From contig JAQUBZ010000007.1 of assembly GCA_028686425.1 (NCBI GenBank), forward strand, positions 1 to 64,000: a stretch of DNA of 64,000 nucleotides, written 5' to 3'. The notes under the pieces were generated by a model, which made no database searches, had not been told where the DNA came from, and saw only the letters and a program-made list of their open reading frames with translations. Shown here piece by piece: positions 26,090 to 34,100 of this stretch. The DNA comes from Bacteroidales bacterium (GTDB lineage: Bacteria > Bacteroidota > Bacteroidia > Bacteroidales > UBA932). The translations under genes and the position numbers were made by a program. How positions within the stretch are numbered: position 1 is the stretch's first letter; each line of letters starts with the position of its first letter.

Positions 26090-26908
26090 ATGAAGAAATT
26101 AACTTACATATTATCAGCATTTATGATACTGACGGCATGTCAGAAAGAAAACGGTGTCAATCTCTTACCGGAAGGAAAATATCCCTTGATTATCAGTTCC
26201 GTACAGATGATGGACGATGTGCAGACTCGTGTGTCTGAAAATACAACCAATGGCATGAGTAGTCAATGGGATGGCGGAGAAGAGATAACGGTACAGCTAA
26301 GTGGGACGATGGATGATGGTACATCATATACGGCAGAAGGAAAATATACACTGAATGACGATAAACAACCCCTTATACCAGTAATCGAAAAGGAACTTTA
26401 TTGGCATTCCACAAATAATGGCATAGTTACGGCTTGGTATTCCAACGTTGCTGCCTCCGACAATACTATAACACTCGGCAGTCAGGCAGGCGGTCTGGCG
26501 TATGTACTTAAAGCACAACCGCAAAATGTTACATTCAACACTTCCACTACATTGACATTCAGCCACCAGCTCGCTAAGATAAGGGTATTGATTACCGGAA
26601 CTGCAAATATTGAGAATGCTACTATTAAAGTAAAAGGACATACACAAGGAACTATCAATTGTGGTACGATTACAAGGAGAGAAGATACCAAGGGTTGGAT
26701 TACCATGAAAAGAAGTTCTTATAGTAATGGAACTATTTGCTACGAAGCCAATGTGATTCCATATACCGAATATATGCTTTACAAATCTGCATTTCAGGTA
26801 ATTACCCAAAATGGAGAGACAACGACTATAGACTTAGATGCCGGTGTTAATGTATCAGAGAAGGGGAAAATCCATACAATCACTTTGACTGTGAATAATC
26901 GTCCGTGA
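26090..26908 (+). CDS. Fimbrillin-family lipoprotein 5
   Basis: 272 residues, lipobox FMILTAC. It has LLPEGKYPLIISSVQMMDD, TRVSENTTNGMSSQWDGGEE, LTFSHQLAKIRVLITGTAN and a shortened C-terminus ending HTITLTVNNRP. It lacks the last W-containing strand seen in copies 1-4. In known fimbriae, subunits with altered C-termini tend to be tip components that cannot accept another subunit, so this last gene is a candidate tip protein; that is inference. It converges with an exporter operon 17 bases away. Confidence 0.83.
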   Translation: MKKLTYILSAFMILTACQKENGVNLLPEGKYPLIISSVQMMDDVQTRVSENTTNGMSSQWDGGEEITVQLSGTMDDGTSYTAEGKYTLNDDKQPLIPVIEKELYWHSTNNGIVTAWYSNVAASDNTITLGSQAGGLAYVLKAQPQNVTFNTSTTLTFSHQLAKIRVLITGTANIENATIKVKGHTQGTINCGTITRREDTKGWITMKRSSYSNGTICYEANVIPYTEYMLYKSAFQVITQNGETTTIDLDAGVNVSEKGKIHTITLTVNNRP

Positions 26909-26924
26909 CCATTGGCCGCACCGG

Positions 26925-28028
26925 TTATGTCCGCTTGCGGTAGCTTGCTATCGCCCATGTTGTAAACACGGCAAAAAATCCGAGCAAAGCATATATTTCA
27001 GGGAGCAGATCCGATAAGCGGCTCCCTTTCAGATAGATTGACCGCATGATAATGATAAAATATTTCAGAGGGTTGAATCTGGCTATCCATTGTGCCCAAT
27101 CAGGCATACTCCCCACGGGAGTAAACAGACCGCTCATCAGGATCAGAATAAGAATGAAGAAAAACATCACGAACATCGCCTGTTGCATCGTGCTTGAGTA
27201 ATTGGATATGATCAATCCGATATCCGACACCACAAGAATATAAATAAATGAGAGCAGATAGACTGATAAGATGTCACCGGCCGGAGCAAGTCCATATACA
27301 AAATAAGCTACGGCAAATGCAATGCTGATTACGATAATTCCTATAATCCAATATGGAATCAACTTTCCCGCGATAAACATGAGTTTGGAAATGGGTGTCA
27401 CATTAATTTGTTCAATTGTTCCCACTTCTTTTTCACTCACAATGTTGAGAGACGGAAGAAATCCGCAAATAATAGTAAGGAGCATTACTATCAGGGCCGG
27501 AATCATAAACACTTTATAATCCATTCCCGGATTAAACTTAAAATAGGGCTTAATGTCTATCATTGAACTCTGTATGGTGGCACTCCTACTCTCTTGAATT
27601 GACGTTGCAAAATCGGAAACTATCGAGACAAGGTATGAACTTGCAAGACTTCCCTTGGTTCCGTCAACCGAATTGGCAGAAATCATTATGGAAGATACCC
27701 CCGTTTTGGTCAGGTTTTCCTCAAAATCGGATGGAATCTCAAGTATAACATCTGCCTTTCCGTAAGTAACACTCTCAAGGGCCTTATCGTATGAGTTCGG
27801 AAATGATGCTGGCTTAAAGTATCCCGTAGAAATGATTTTTTCAGTAAGTTGTTGAGATACAGTACTATGACTATTGTCCACAATGGCAATATTCACATTT
27901 TTGATAGTCATGGTAGCCGCCCATGGAAACAAAAGCATGGCCATCAGTGGAAAGAACATAATCAACTTAGGCATAAACGGATTACGCATCAACTGTTTGA
28001 ACTCTTTTTCCAATAGGTACTTCAACAT
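26925..28028 (-). CDS. ABC-2 type exporter permease (distal)
   Basis: 367 residues: an N-terminal helix after EKEFKQLMRNPFMPKLIMFF, a periplasmic domain of about 140 residues, then five C-terminal helices with VSEKEVGTIEQINVTPIS, the coupling motif of YbhR/YhhJ-like ABC-2 permeases. It is last in a seven-gene minus-strand operon and begins 2 bases after its sister permease. The pair should form the membrane pore of an efflux pump with the two ATPases upstream. The substrate is not predictable. Confidence 0.9.
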   Translation of the reverse strand: MLKYLLEKEFKQLMRNPFMPKLIMFFPLMAMLLFPWAATMTIKNVNIAIVDNSHSTVSQQLTEKIISTGYFKPASFPNSYDKALESVTYGKADVILEIPSDFEENLTKTGVSSIMISANSVDGTKGSLASSYLVSIVSDFATSIQESRSATIQSSMIDIKPYFKFNPGMDYKVFMIPALIVMLLTIICGFLPSLNIVSEKEVGTIEQINVTPISKLMFIAGKLIPYWIIGIIVISIAFAVAYFVYGLAPAGDILSVYLLSFIYILVVSDIGLIISNYSSTMQQAMFVMFFFILILILMSGLFTPVGSMPDWAQWIARFNPLKYFIIIMRSIYLKGSRLSDLLPEIYALLGFFAVFTTWAIASYRKRT

Positions 28029-28030
28029 AA

Positions 28031-29224
28031 TTATTCAAGTCTGTTTTTAAATCTTTTAAGGCTCGCCGTAATAAATACTGCTGCCATCGCCAATAATATA
28101 TATACCTCTTTTGCTGCAAAAGCTATCCCCGACCCTTCAATCATAATTGTCTTTACCGCACTGATATACCACCTTGCCGGCACAAATATCGAGACAAACT
28201 GCAATATCCACGGCATATTTTCCACAGGAAACATAAGTCCGGAAAGCAACATTCCCGGCATCATCATCACCAAACCCGATGTCAACATTGCAGCTGCCTG
28301 GGTCTTCACCAGCGTTGAAATCAACATTCCCATTGACAGGGAAACAAAAATAAACAACGTTGAAATGGCGAGAAGCCATGACATACTTCCCGAAACAGGA
28401 ACCCCAAGAACAAATACGGCAAGTAATATAATGGTTATCAGATTGATAAATGATATTACAAGATATGGTATCGTCTTGGAAATAATGATTGACAGCGGTT
28501 TGACCGGTGAAACTAAAAGTACCTCCATCGTTCCGTGTTCTTTCTCCCTGACGATGGCAATAGATGTCATCATTGTACATATCAACATCAGTATCAACCC
28601 CATAACGCCGGGAACAAAATTATATGCCGCCTTCATTTGCGGATTGTACAACATCTTGACCGTAGGGATGATTGTGACTGTGCCTGATGAAGTTACTGCC
28701 GCGACAGATGTTGTGCCACCGATGTCGGAAGTTGTACTTTCGGCAGCAAATTGAGAGACAGAAGCAGCGCCATTCATGTTTTGAGCTATTTTCAGCTGAT
28801 AATCCATGAAAATACTTGAAGCGTAGTTGACAGCCATTGTTGCGGTATTCGGATTGCTGCCGTCAGCTATGAGCTGAACGGAAGCCTTGCCGTCATGAAC
28901 TATATTCCGGCTGAAATTATTTTCAAATACAACAACCATATCTATTTTATTCTGTCTGAACAGCTCATCTATCTCACGTTGCGATGTTACCAATTTCTCC
29001 ACCGAGAAATACTTATTTGCCTCAAATTGTCTTATTAAATATGATGTTACATTGTCCTGAGAAGAATCCAAAATGGCAATTTTGATATTTCTGATATCTG
29101 TCGAAATTGCAAAGCCGAACAATATAATCTGAATCACAGGCATGACAAGCAGAATGAGAAGTGTCCTTTTGTCACGCAATATGTGACAAAACTCTTTTCT
29201 TACAAATGATGCAAATTGTCTCAT
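28031..29224 (-). CDS. ABC-2 type exporter permease (proximal)
   Basis: 397 residues with the same plan as its neighbour: FVRKEFCHILRDKRTLLILL before the first helix, a periplasmic region, and a five-helix bundle introduced by VREKEHGTMEVLLVSPVKPL. The periplasmic domain carries a Ser/Thr/Ala-rich insert (about residues 145-185). Relatives are YbhS and YhhJ. It starts 9 bases after the second ATPase gene. Confidence 0.9.
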   Translation of the reverse strand: MRQFASFVRKEFCHILRDKRTLLILLVMPVIQIILFGFAISTDIRNIKIAILDSSQDNVTSYLIRQFEANKYFSVEKLVTSQREIDELFRQNKIDMVVVFENNFSRNIVHDGKASVQLIADGSNPNTATMAVNYASSIFMDYQLKIAQNMNGAASVSQFAAESTTSDIGGTTSVAAVTSSGTVTIIPTVKMLYNPQMKAAYNFVPGVMGLILMLICTMMTSIAIVREKEHGTMEVLLVSPVKPLSIIISKTIPYLVISFINLITIILLAVFVLGVPVSGSMSWLLAISTLFIFVSLSMGMLISTLVKTQAAAMLTSGLVMMMPGMLLSGLMFPVENMPWILQFVSIFVPARWYISAVKTIMIEGSGIAFAAKEVYILLAMAAVFITASLKRFKNRLE

Positions 29225-29233
29225 AATTTATTG

Positions 29234-29986
29234 TTATTCAGATTGTCTTGTTGATGTTTCAGCCAAAGCCGTAAAGACGCTGTCCATACTTTCGGCTTTA
29301 AATGTCTGTTTTAGTCTTCTCGGCGTATCAAGGGCATCTATCCGACCATCCACCATTATCGAAACTCTGTCGCAATACTCCGCCTCATCCATGTAGTGAG
29401 TAGTTACAAATACCGTAATACCCTTATCTGCAGTATCATATATCATCTCCCAAAATTCTCTTCTTGCCGTGGGATCCACTCCTCCTGTCGGTTCATCGAG
29501 AAATACAATCTTCGGTTCATGAAATATAGCTACTGAAAATGCAAGTTTCTGTTTCCACCCTAATGGAAGTGTCTTGACAAGTCTTTCCCTCTGCTGTGTC
29601 ATGCCGAGTTTGTCAAGCAATACCTCCGTTTTTTCTCTAATTGCATCCTCTTTCAAGCCATATATACCACCGAAGAGCCTGATATTTTCCCACACTTTAA
29701 GGTCTTCATATAGAGAAAATTTCTGGCTCATGTATCCGATATTTTTACGTATCTGCCTTGCCTGAGTCCTGATATTGTATCCGGCAACAAACCCCTCTCC
29801 CGAAGTAGGTTTGCTCAAACCGCACAACATCCTCATGGCAGTGGTTTTACCTGCCCCGTTCGCCCCCAAAAAGCCGAATATCTCCCCCTTTTCCACTGAA
29901 AATGAGATATGATCCACAGCTGTAAAATCGCCAAACGACTTCGTCAATTGATCAGTCCGGATTACTATGTTGTCTCTATTTATCAT
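29234..29986 (-). CDS. ABC exporter ATPase (CcmA/YbhF-half type), second
   Basis: 250 residues. Walker A is GANGAGKTT; the signature position reads LPLGWKQKLAFS in place of the usual LSGGxxQ; Walker B is IVFLDEPTGGVDP; the H-loop is VTTHYMDEAEYCD. The altered signature is common in one half of YbhF-like ATPases and may mark a degenerate ATP site in a heterodimer with the other ATPase. Its start overlaps the preceding gene's end by 11 bases. Confidence 0.91.
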   Translation of the reverse strand: MINRDNIVIRTDQLTKSFGDFTAVDHISFSVEKGEIFGFLGANGAGKTTAMRMLCGLSKPTSGEGFVAGYNIRTQARQIRKNIGYMSQKFSLYEDLKVWENIRLFGGIYGLKEDAIREKTEVLLDKLGMTQQRERLVKTLPLGWKQKLAFSVAIFHEPKIVFLDEPTGGVDPTARREFWEMIYDTADKGITVFVTTHYMDEAEYCDRVSIMVDGRIDALDTPRRLKQTFKAESMDSVFTALAETSTRQSE

Positions 29987-30914
29987 ATTTATTCAAATGC
30001 CTCCCACCCTCAAGGAGCATATAACAATCTTCGATTGTAGGTTCTATTCGCTTGATTTCAATATCATTATGTCCTCTTTGCGACAAATAATCCGCAATTT
30101 GAGACAAGTCGCAATAATTCACTCCCTCACTGAATATGACATGATGTGTCTCTCCGAATGAATAACAATTCTGCGCCTGATCTATTGTCCGGAGATCTTT
30201 CAGCAGACTGTGCATGTCACTGCTGCTGACCGAAATAATTTCTCTTCTGAAATTTTTCACAATATTTTCCGGGGTATCCGTCCTTAAAAACATACCTCCA
30301 TCAATCAATGCTATTCTGTCACAAAGTGCCGCCTCGTCCATATATGGCGTTGAGACAAGTATGGCAATACCCTCCTCCTTCAGCCGTTTCAGCATTGCCC
30401 AGAAATCTTTTCGAGATACAGGGTCAACACCTGTAGTAGGCTCATCGAGAAACAATACTTTCGGTCTGTGAATCAGAGCACAGCAAAGAGCAAGTTTCTG
30501 TTTCATTCCTCCGGATAAAGCCCCGGCCTTTCTGCTCTTGAACGGCTTGAGATACGAATATATGTCCTTTATCATATCGTAATTCTCATTGACTGATGTA
30601 TTGAACAGAGTGGCAAAGAATTTGAGATTCTCTTCCACACTAAGGTCTTGATACAGAGAGAATCGTCCCGGCATATATCCTACAATTTCACGAATTTTCA
30701 CATATTCCGAAACCACATCGTACCCCTCGACAGCCGCTCTGCCCGAGTCGGGAAGTATAAGAGTGGTCAATATCCTGAAAATGGTACTCTTTCCGGCCCC
30801 GTCCGCCCCAATTATACCAAACAGCTCTCCTTGAGACACTTCAAACGAAACGCCTCTCAAAGCCCGAGTTTTATTGTAGCTTTTTTTAATATTTTCAACA
30901 GATACCGAAACCAT
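29976..30914 (-). CDS. ABC exporter ATPase (CcmA/YbhF-half type), first
   Basis: 312 residues. Walker A is GADGAGKST, the signature is LSGGMKQKLALCCAL and Walker B is VLFLDEPTTGVDP. Where the sister has TTHYMDEAEY this one has VSTPYMDEAALCD, so the H-loop histidine is replaced by proline. In Enterobacteria both halves are fused as YbhF; here they are separate genes, each deviating at a different catalytic motif. A C-terminal extension of about 80 residues follows the ATPase core. Confidence 0.91.
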   Translation of the reverse strand: MVSVSVENIKKSYNKTRALRGVSFEVSQGELFGIIGADGAGKSTIFRILTTLILPDSGRAAVEGYDVVSEYVKIREIVGYMPGRFSLYQDLSVEENLKFFATLFNTSVNENYDMIKDIYSYLKPFKSRKAGALSGGMKQKLALCCALIHRPKVLFLDEPTTGVDPVSRKDFWAMLKRLKEEGIAILVSTPYMDEAALCDRIALIDGGMFLRTDTPENIVKNFRREIISVSSSDMHSLLKDLRTIDQAQNCYSFGETHHVIFSEGVNYCDLSQIADYLSQRGHNDIEIKRIEPTIEDCYMLLEGGRHLNKYDK

Positions 30915-30939
30915 TATTTTTCAATTTTATAGTTTATCC

Positions 30940-31839
30940 TCAGAATTTGACATCACCATACATTCCTATTTTGGCGTAACCGTCATTTTCTATCATTATC
31001 TTGATGCCATATACAAGATTGGCCCTTTCATCTTTGGTCTGTATGGTCTTCGGGGTAAATTCGGCCTTGTCGGAAATCCATGTTATAACTCCCTTGTACT
31101 CTCTCTGTTCCTTTTCTCCGAAATCGCAATATACTTTCACCTCCTGACCAATCTTTATCTGTGTAAGTTGAGCCGAAGTAATGTATGCGTGAAGAAACAT
31201 GTTGTCGGTATCAGCCACCTTGAACAGCGGTTTGCCTGCTGCAGCCAATTCACCCTTATGAGAGTATTTAGACAGAACAGTACCATCCACAGGTGATTTG
31301 ATTTTAGCTTTTTCTATCATATCTTCAATCTGAAGCATCTGTGTTTTAAGGGCTTCTATTTCTCCCGATATGGAAGTGTTTGCATTTGATATGGCAGTTT
31401 GCTGTGCAATTATCTGTTTCCGCAAAACGGCAATGGCAGAAGTAATGTCGTCCAATTGTTTCCGATTAGCCGCGTTACCTTCAAGCAGTCTGGCAATCCT
31501 GTCTCTCTCCTGTGTCTGTTTGGACAGTTGCTCCTTGAGAGGGTCCAACTGCCTGCCTATATCCTGTATCCTCCCTTTCAAAGCTTTCATGCTTGCCTGC
31601 AATTGCTGCTCTTTCAGAGCCAGCTGTACGGTGTCTATCATTCCGTATATGGTATCCGTTTTAAGTCTGTCACCCTCGTTTATATTCAGGAAGGTGATTT
31701 TGCCGTTCGATTCGGCTGAAACGATTATTTCTTCGGACTCAAAAGTGCCTGAAGCATCATATTTGTACTTTTCGGAAGCACATGAAACAGCGATTGCCGC
31801 AACTGCCGCAAAGAGTATAGTGTTTGATATTTTTAACAT
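30940..31839 (-). CDS. HlyD/YbhG-like periplasmic adaptor lipoprotein
   Basis: 299 residues from ATG 31839 (an ATG at 31848 is also possible). The signal peptide ends in a lipobox (AIAVSC), so it is probably lipid-anchored. A lipoyl half (SAESNGKITFLNINEGDRLK), a coiled-coil hairpin of about 110 residues and the second lipoyl half (IKSPVDGTVLSKYSHKGELA) follow. It is the adaptor joining the ABC-2 pore to the TolC-like protein encoded just upstream. Its place as third gene of the tetR operon is the usual YbhGFSR-like order. Confidence 0.88.
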   Translation of the reverse strand: MLKISNTILFAAVAAIAVSCASEKYKYDASGTFESEEIIVSAESNGKITFLNINEGDRLKTDTIYGMIDTVQLALKEQQLQASMKALKGRIQDIGRQLDPLKEQLSKQTQERDRIARLLEGNAANRKQLDDITSAIAVLRKQIIAQQTAISNANTSISGEIEALKTQMLQIEDMIEKAKIKSPVDGTVLSKYSHKGELAAAGKPLFKVADTDNMFLHAYITSAQLTQIKIGQEVKVYCDFGEKEQREYKGVITWISDKAEFTPKTIQTKDERANLVYGIKIMIENDGYAKIGMYGDVKF

Positions 31840-31914
31840 TGGTGACATATTGGATAATTTTAATATTTCAATGATTGGTTGTGATGATGTGGTAAGTATT
31901 CACCTGTAAAAGTA

Positions 31915-33267
31915 TTAGTTATTAAGGGTGTTTTTAAGGTCGTAAATAGATTTGAGAAGCTCTATTTCGTGCTTGATTTTGTCTTGTACTGCAATTTCCT
32001 CTTTAGTTATTTCTCTGATAAGATCGGAAGTGGAAATAGTGCCGTTATCTAACTTATTTTCAGAAGATTTACGTATTTTACCACGAAGTTCTATGATTCT
32101 GGCATCGTCTTCAATAATCTTTTGAAATTTTTGAATTTCGGCATTTTGCTGTCCGGAAGAGAGATCCGAATTGAAAATAAAGGTGTCTTTCATAACTTCA
32201 ATGTTCTTCAATCCTGTGTCTATACTTCTTATTTCATTTCTTCTGGTATATAGGGATGAAATATTCCATGATAGTTTTATACCCCCGATGGCATACGTGG
32301 TGAAATTTGTATCAAACATATTCAGACCGGGCCTGCCATATCCGGCTCTGACGAATAGACCGATATTTGGGAGATTTTTAGCTGTTATAAAGCTCCTTCT
32401 ACTTTCAAGTTCTTTTATTCTTGCCTCAAAGAGGGCCAATTCAGGCCTTTTATTTTCAAGAAAATACTCCTGTCCTGATATAGTGTCGTCCATTGCTGAT
32501 GATGGCTCGTGTTCTTTATTCGCGCTGCTTCCCGCGGATGATTGGGGCAGGTAGCCCTCCGGCCTCCGTAATTGGACATTTTTATAATCTTCTTCCCCAA
32601 TCATAGCCGACAGCATCCGTGTATAAACGTTTCTAAGCGCTTCAAGGTTGTTTTTATTCTGATTGGCAGTTATCACTTCTACCTCTACAATGTCGAGATC
32701 CGATTCGTTGGCAACCCCGTTATCAATGCAGTTCTCAACTCTTTTGTATGTTGAAGCAAGCTCTGTCATCAACACGTCTAACCGTGATATTTGATTGTCT
32801 ATCAATAATATACCAAAATACAGATTGTTGATTCTGTCCCGCAGTTTATACATTTCTACTTCGTATTCTTTTCTGCTCACCTCACTTTGCGCCTTGATAT
32901 TGTTTCGTTTGGCACGGACAGCTCCCGAATCCCAGACAATCTGTGTCAATTCGGCAATTGCCTGATATTGATCCTTATCCAATTGTGGGAGAGTCACCCC
33001 CGGAATTCCCTGTGGAAAAGAGGTCACATCCGTCTGATATGTCGCACTTGCAGAGATTGAGAGTTGTGGAATATATGCCATTGCAGCGTTGTTCAAACTA
33101 TATTTCTCGCTCTTTTCAATCAGTTCGTACTGTTTCACGAGAGGATAATGTTGTTGTGCACGTGCATAACACTCATCAATGGTCAGTTCCTTGTTCTGAG
33201 CATGCCCGACAGCGGCCGTCAATAATATTGCTCCAATCGTTATAATATTTATCAGTTGTATTTTCAT
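31915..33267 (-). CDS. TolC-family outer-membrane channel
   Basis: 450 residues with signal peptide (IITIGAILLTAAVGHA) and the TolC-type start KELTIDECYARAQQHYPLVK. Two helical hairpins with Gln/Asn/Glu-rich coiled coils follow. It differs in sequence from the channel at 8528, so the window holds two independent tripartite exporters. It sits 23 bases after tetR and 67 bases before the adaptor gene. Confidence 0.87.
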   Translation of the reverse strand: MKIQLINIITIGAILLTAAVGHAQNKELTIDECYARAQQHYPLVKQYELIEKSEKYSLNNAAMAYIPQLSISASATYQTDVTSFPQGIPGVTLPQLDKDQYQAIAELTQIVWDSGAVRAKRNNIKAQSEVSRKEYEVEMYKLRDRINNLYFGILLIDNQISRLDVLMTELASTYKRVENCIDNGVANESDLDIVEVEVITANQNKNNLEALRNVYTRMLSAMIGEEDYKNVQLRRPEGYLPQSSAGSSANKEHEPSSAMDDTISGQEYFLENKRPELALFEARIKELESRRSFITAKNLPNIGLFVRAGYGRPGLNMFDTNFTTYAIGGIKLSWNISSLYTRRNEIRSIDTGLKNIEVMKDTFIFNSDLSSGQQNAEIQKFQKIIEDDARIIELRGKIRKSSENKLDNGTISTSDLIREITKEEIAVQDKIKHEIELLKSIYDLKNTLNN

Positions 33268-33290
33268 CTATTTTGTATGTTTTATGTGTT

Positions 33291-33917
33291 TTACGGACGC
33301 AGGCTGGAAATCACCACATTGGCAATCTCCTCTTTTCTCGCCTCTATCAGTTGGCTAATGCACTCTTTATCTGTTATTCCCATCACTCCTGTAAAAATAG
33401 GCAGTGCTATGAAAAAACCGAAATTAAGGGTTGCAATATTGAACGCTATTTCAAATACTGTTGCATGCCTGATTGCTCCTGCATCTATTTCAGCGTTCAA
33501 CGCATCTTCAAATTGTCGAATCGGCATCAGACTGTGAAACTTGTCTTTTATCCATTCGACTTGTTTAGGGTTGGTACTCAACTCATTGACGATAAGAAAC
33601 GGAAGTTTGGGATTCTTTGCTATGATGTCAAAGTGGGTGTAAACCACGTTTCTTATTTTATCATCAAAAGTGCCCGCTTTGCTATTATTGTTGAAAATCG
33701 TTGTAGCGAACAAATCTATTTTGCTCTCAAAAATTTTCTGAAACAGCTTCTCTTTTGTCCTGAAATAGTAGTGAATCAATGCCTGGTTGCACCCGGCTTC
33801 TTTTGCAATTTCAGTAGTGCTGGTCATGGCAAATCCTTTCTCCAAAAACAACTTTTCGGCGGCCTCGAGGATTTTACCTTCCATATTCATACTGCTCTCT
33901 TCAGTCTCTTTAATCAT
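33291..33917 (-). CDS. TetR-family repressor of the exporter operon
   Basis: 208 residues. The N-terminal helix-turn-helix is ILEAAEKLFLEKGFAMTSTT followed by EIAKEAGCNQALIHYYF, the standard TetR pattern; the C-terminal helical domain would bind an inducer. It is the first gene of the operon and a perfect palindrome lies 7 bases before its ATG, across the expected transcription start. This fits autorepression and ligand-induced efflux, as for CecR or AcrR. The inducer is unknown. Confidence 0.9.
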   Translation of the reverse strand: MIKETEESSMNMEGKILEAAEKLFLEKGFAMTSTTEIAKEAGCNQALIHYYFRTKEKLFQKIFESKIDLFATTIFNNNSKAGTFDDKIRNVVYTHFDIIAKNPKLPFLIVNELSTNPKQVEWIKDKFHSLMPIRQFEDALNAEIDAGAIRHATVFEIAFNIATLNFGFFIALPIFTGVMGITDKECISQLIEARKEEIANVVISSLRP

Positions 33918-33923
33918 CTTATT

Positions 33924-33959
33924 TAATAGGTTTGTTTAATAAACCTATTAGCAAAAGTA
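33924..33959 (-). promoter_or_regulatory. tetR promoter (-7) with overlapping palindromic operator
   Basis: TAATAGGTTT (33924-33933) and AAACCTATTA (33941-33950) are perfect 10-bp arms around GTTTAAT. Next to it on the minus strand is TACTTTTG (33959 down to 33952), an exact TAnnTTTG box. The operator therefore covers the start of transcription, the classic layout for a repressor that blocks its own operon. Confidence 0.65.
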
Positions 33960-34100
33960 GGTAATAATTTTCAAACAATACGACAAAAAGTTTAAAAAAA
34001 ATCCATCCGAATTTATAAAATCTTGATTATCAAGAATATAATTTCAGATGGAACTTCTCTCAAAGAGAATAATACTTTGTCTGATTAATGCTATCCTATG

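Noticed and set aside
33273-33926. 217-codon plus-strand frame
   Set aside because: Exactly opposite tetR, which has an unmistakable helix-turn-helix and operator.
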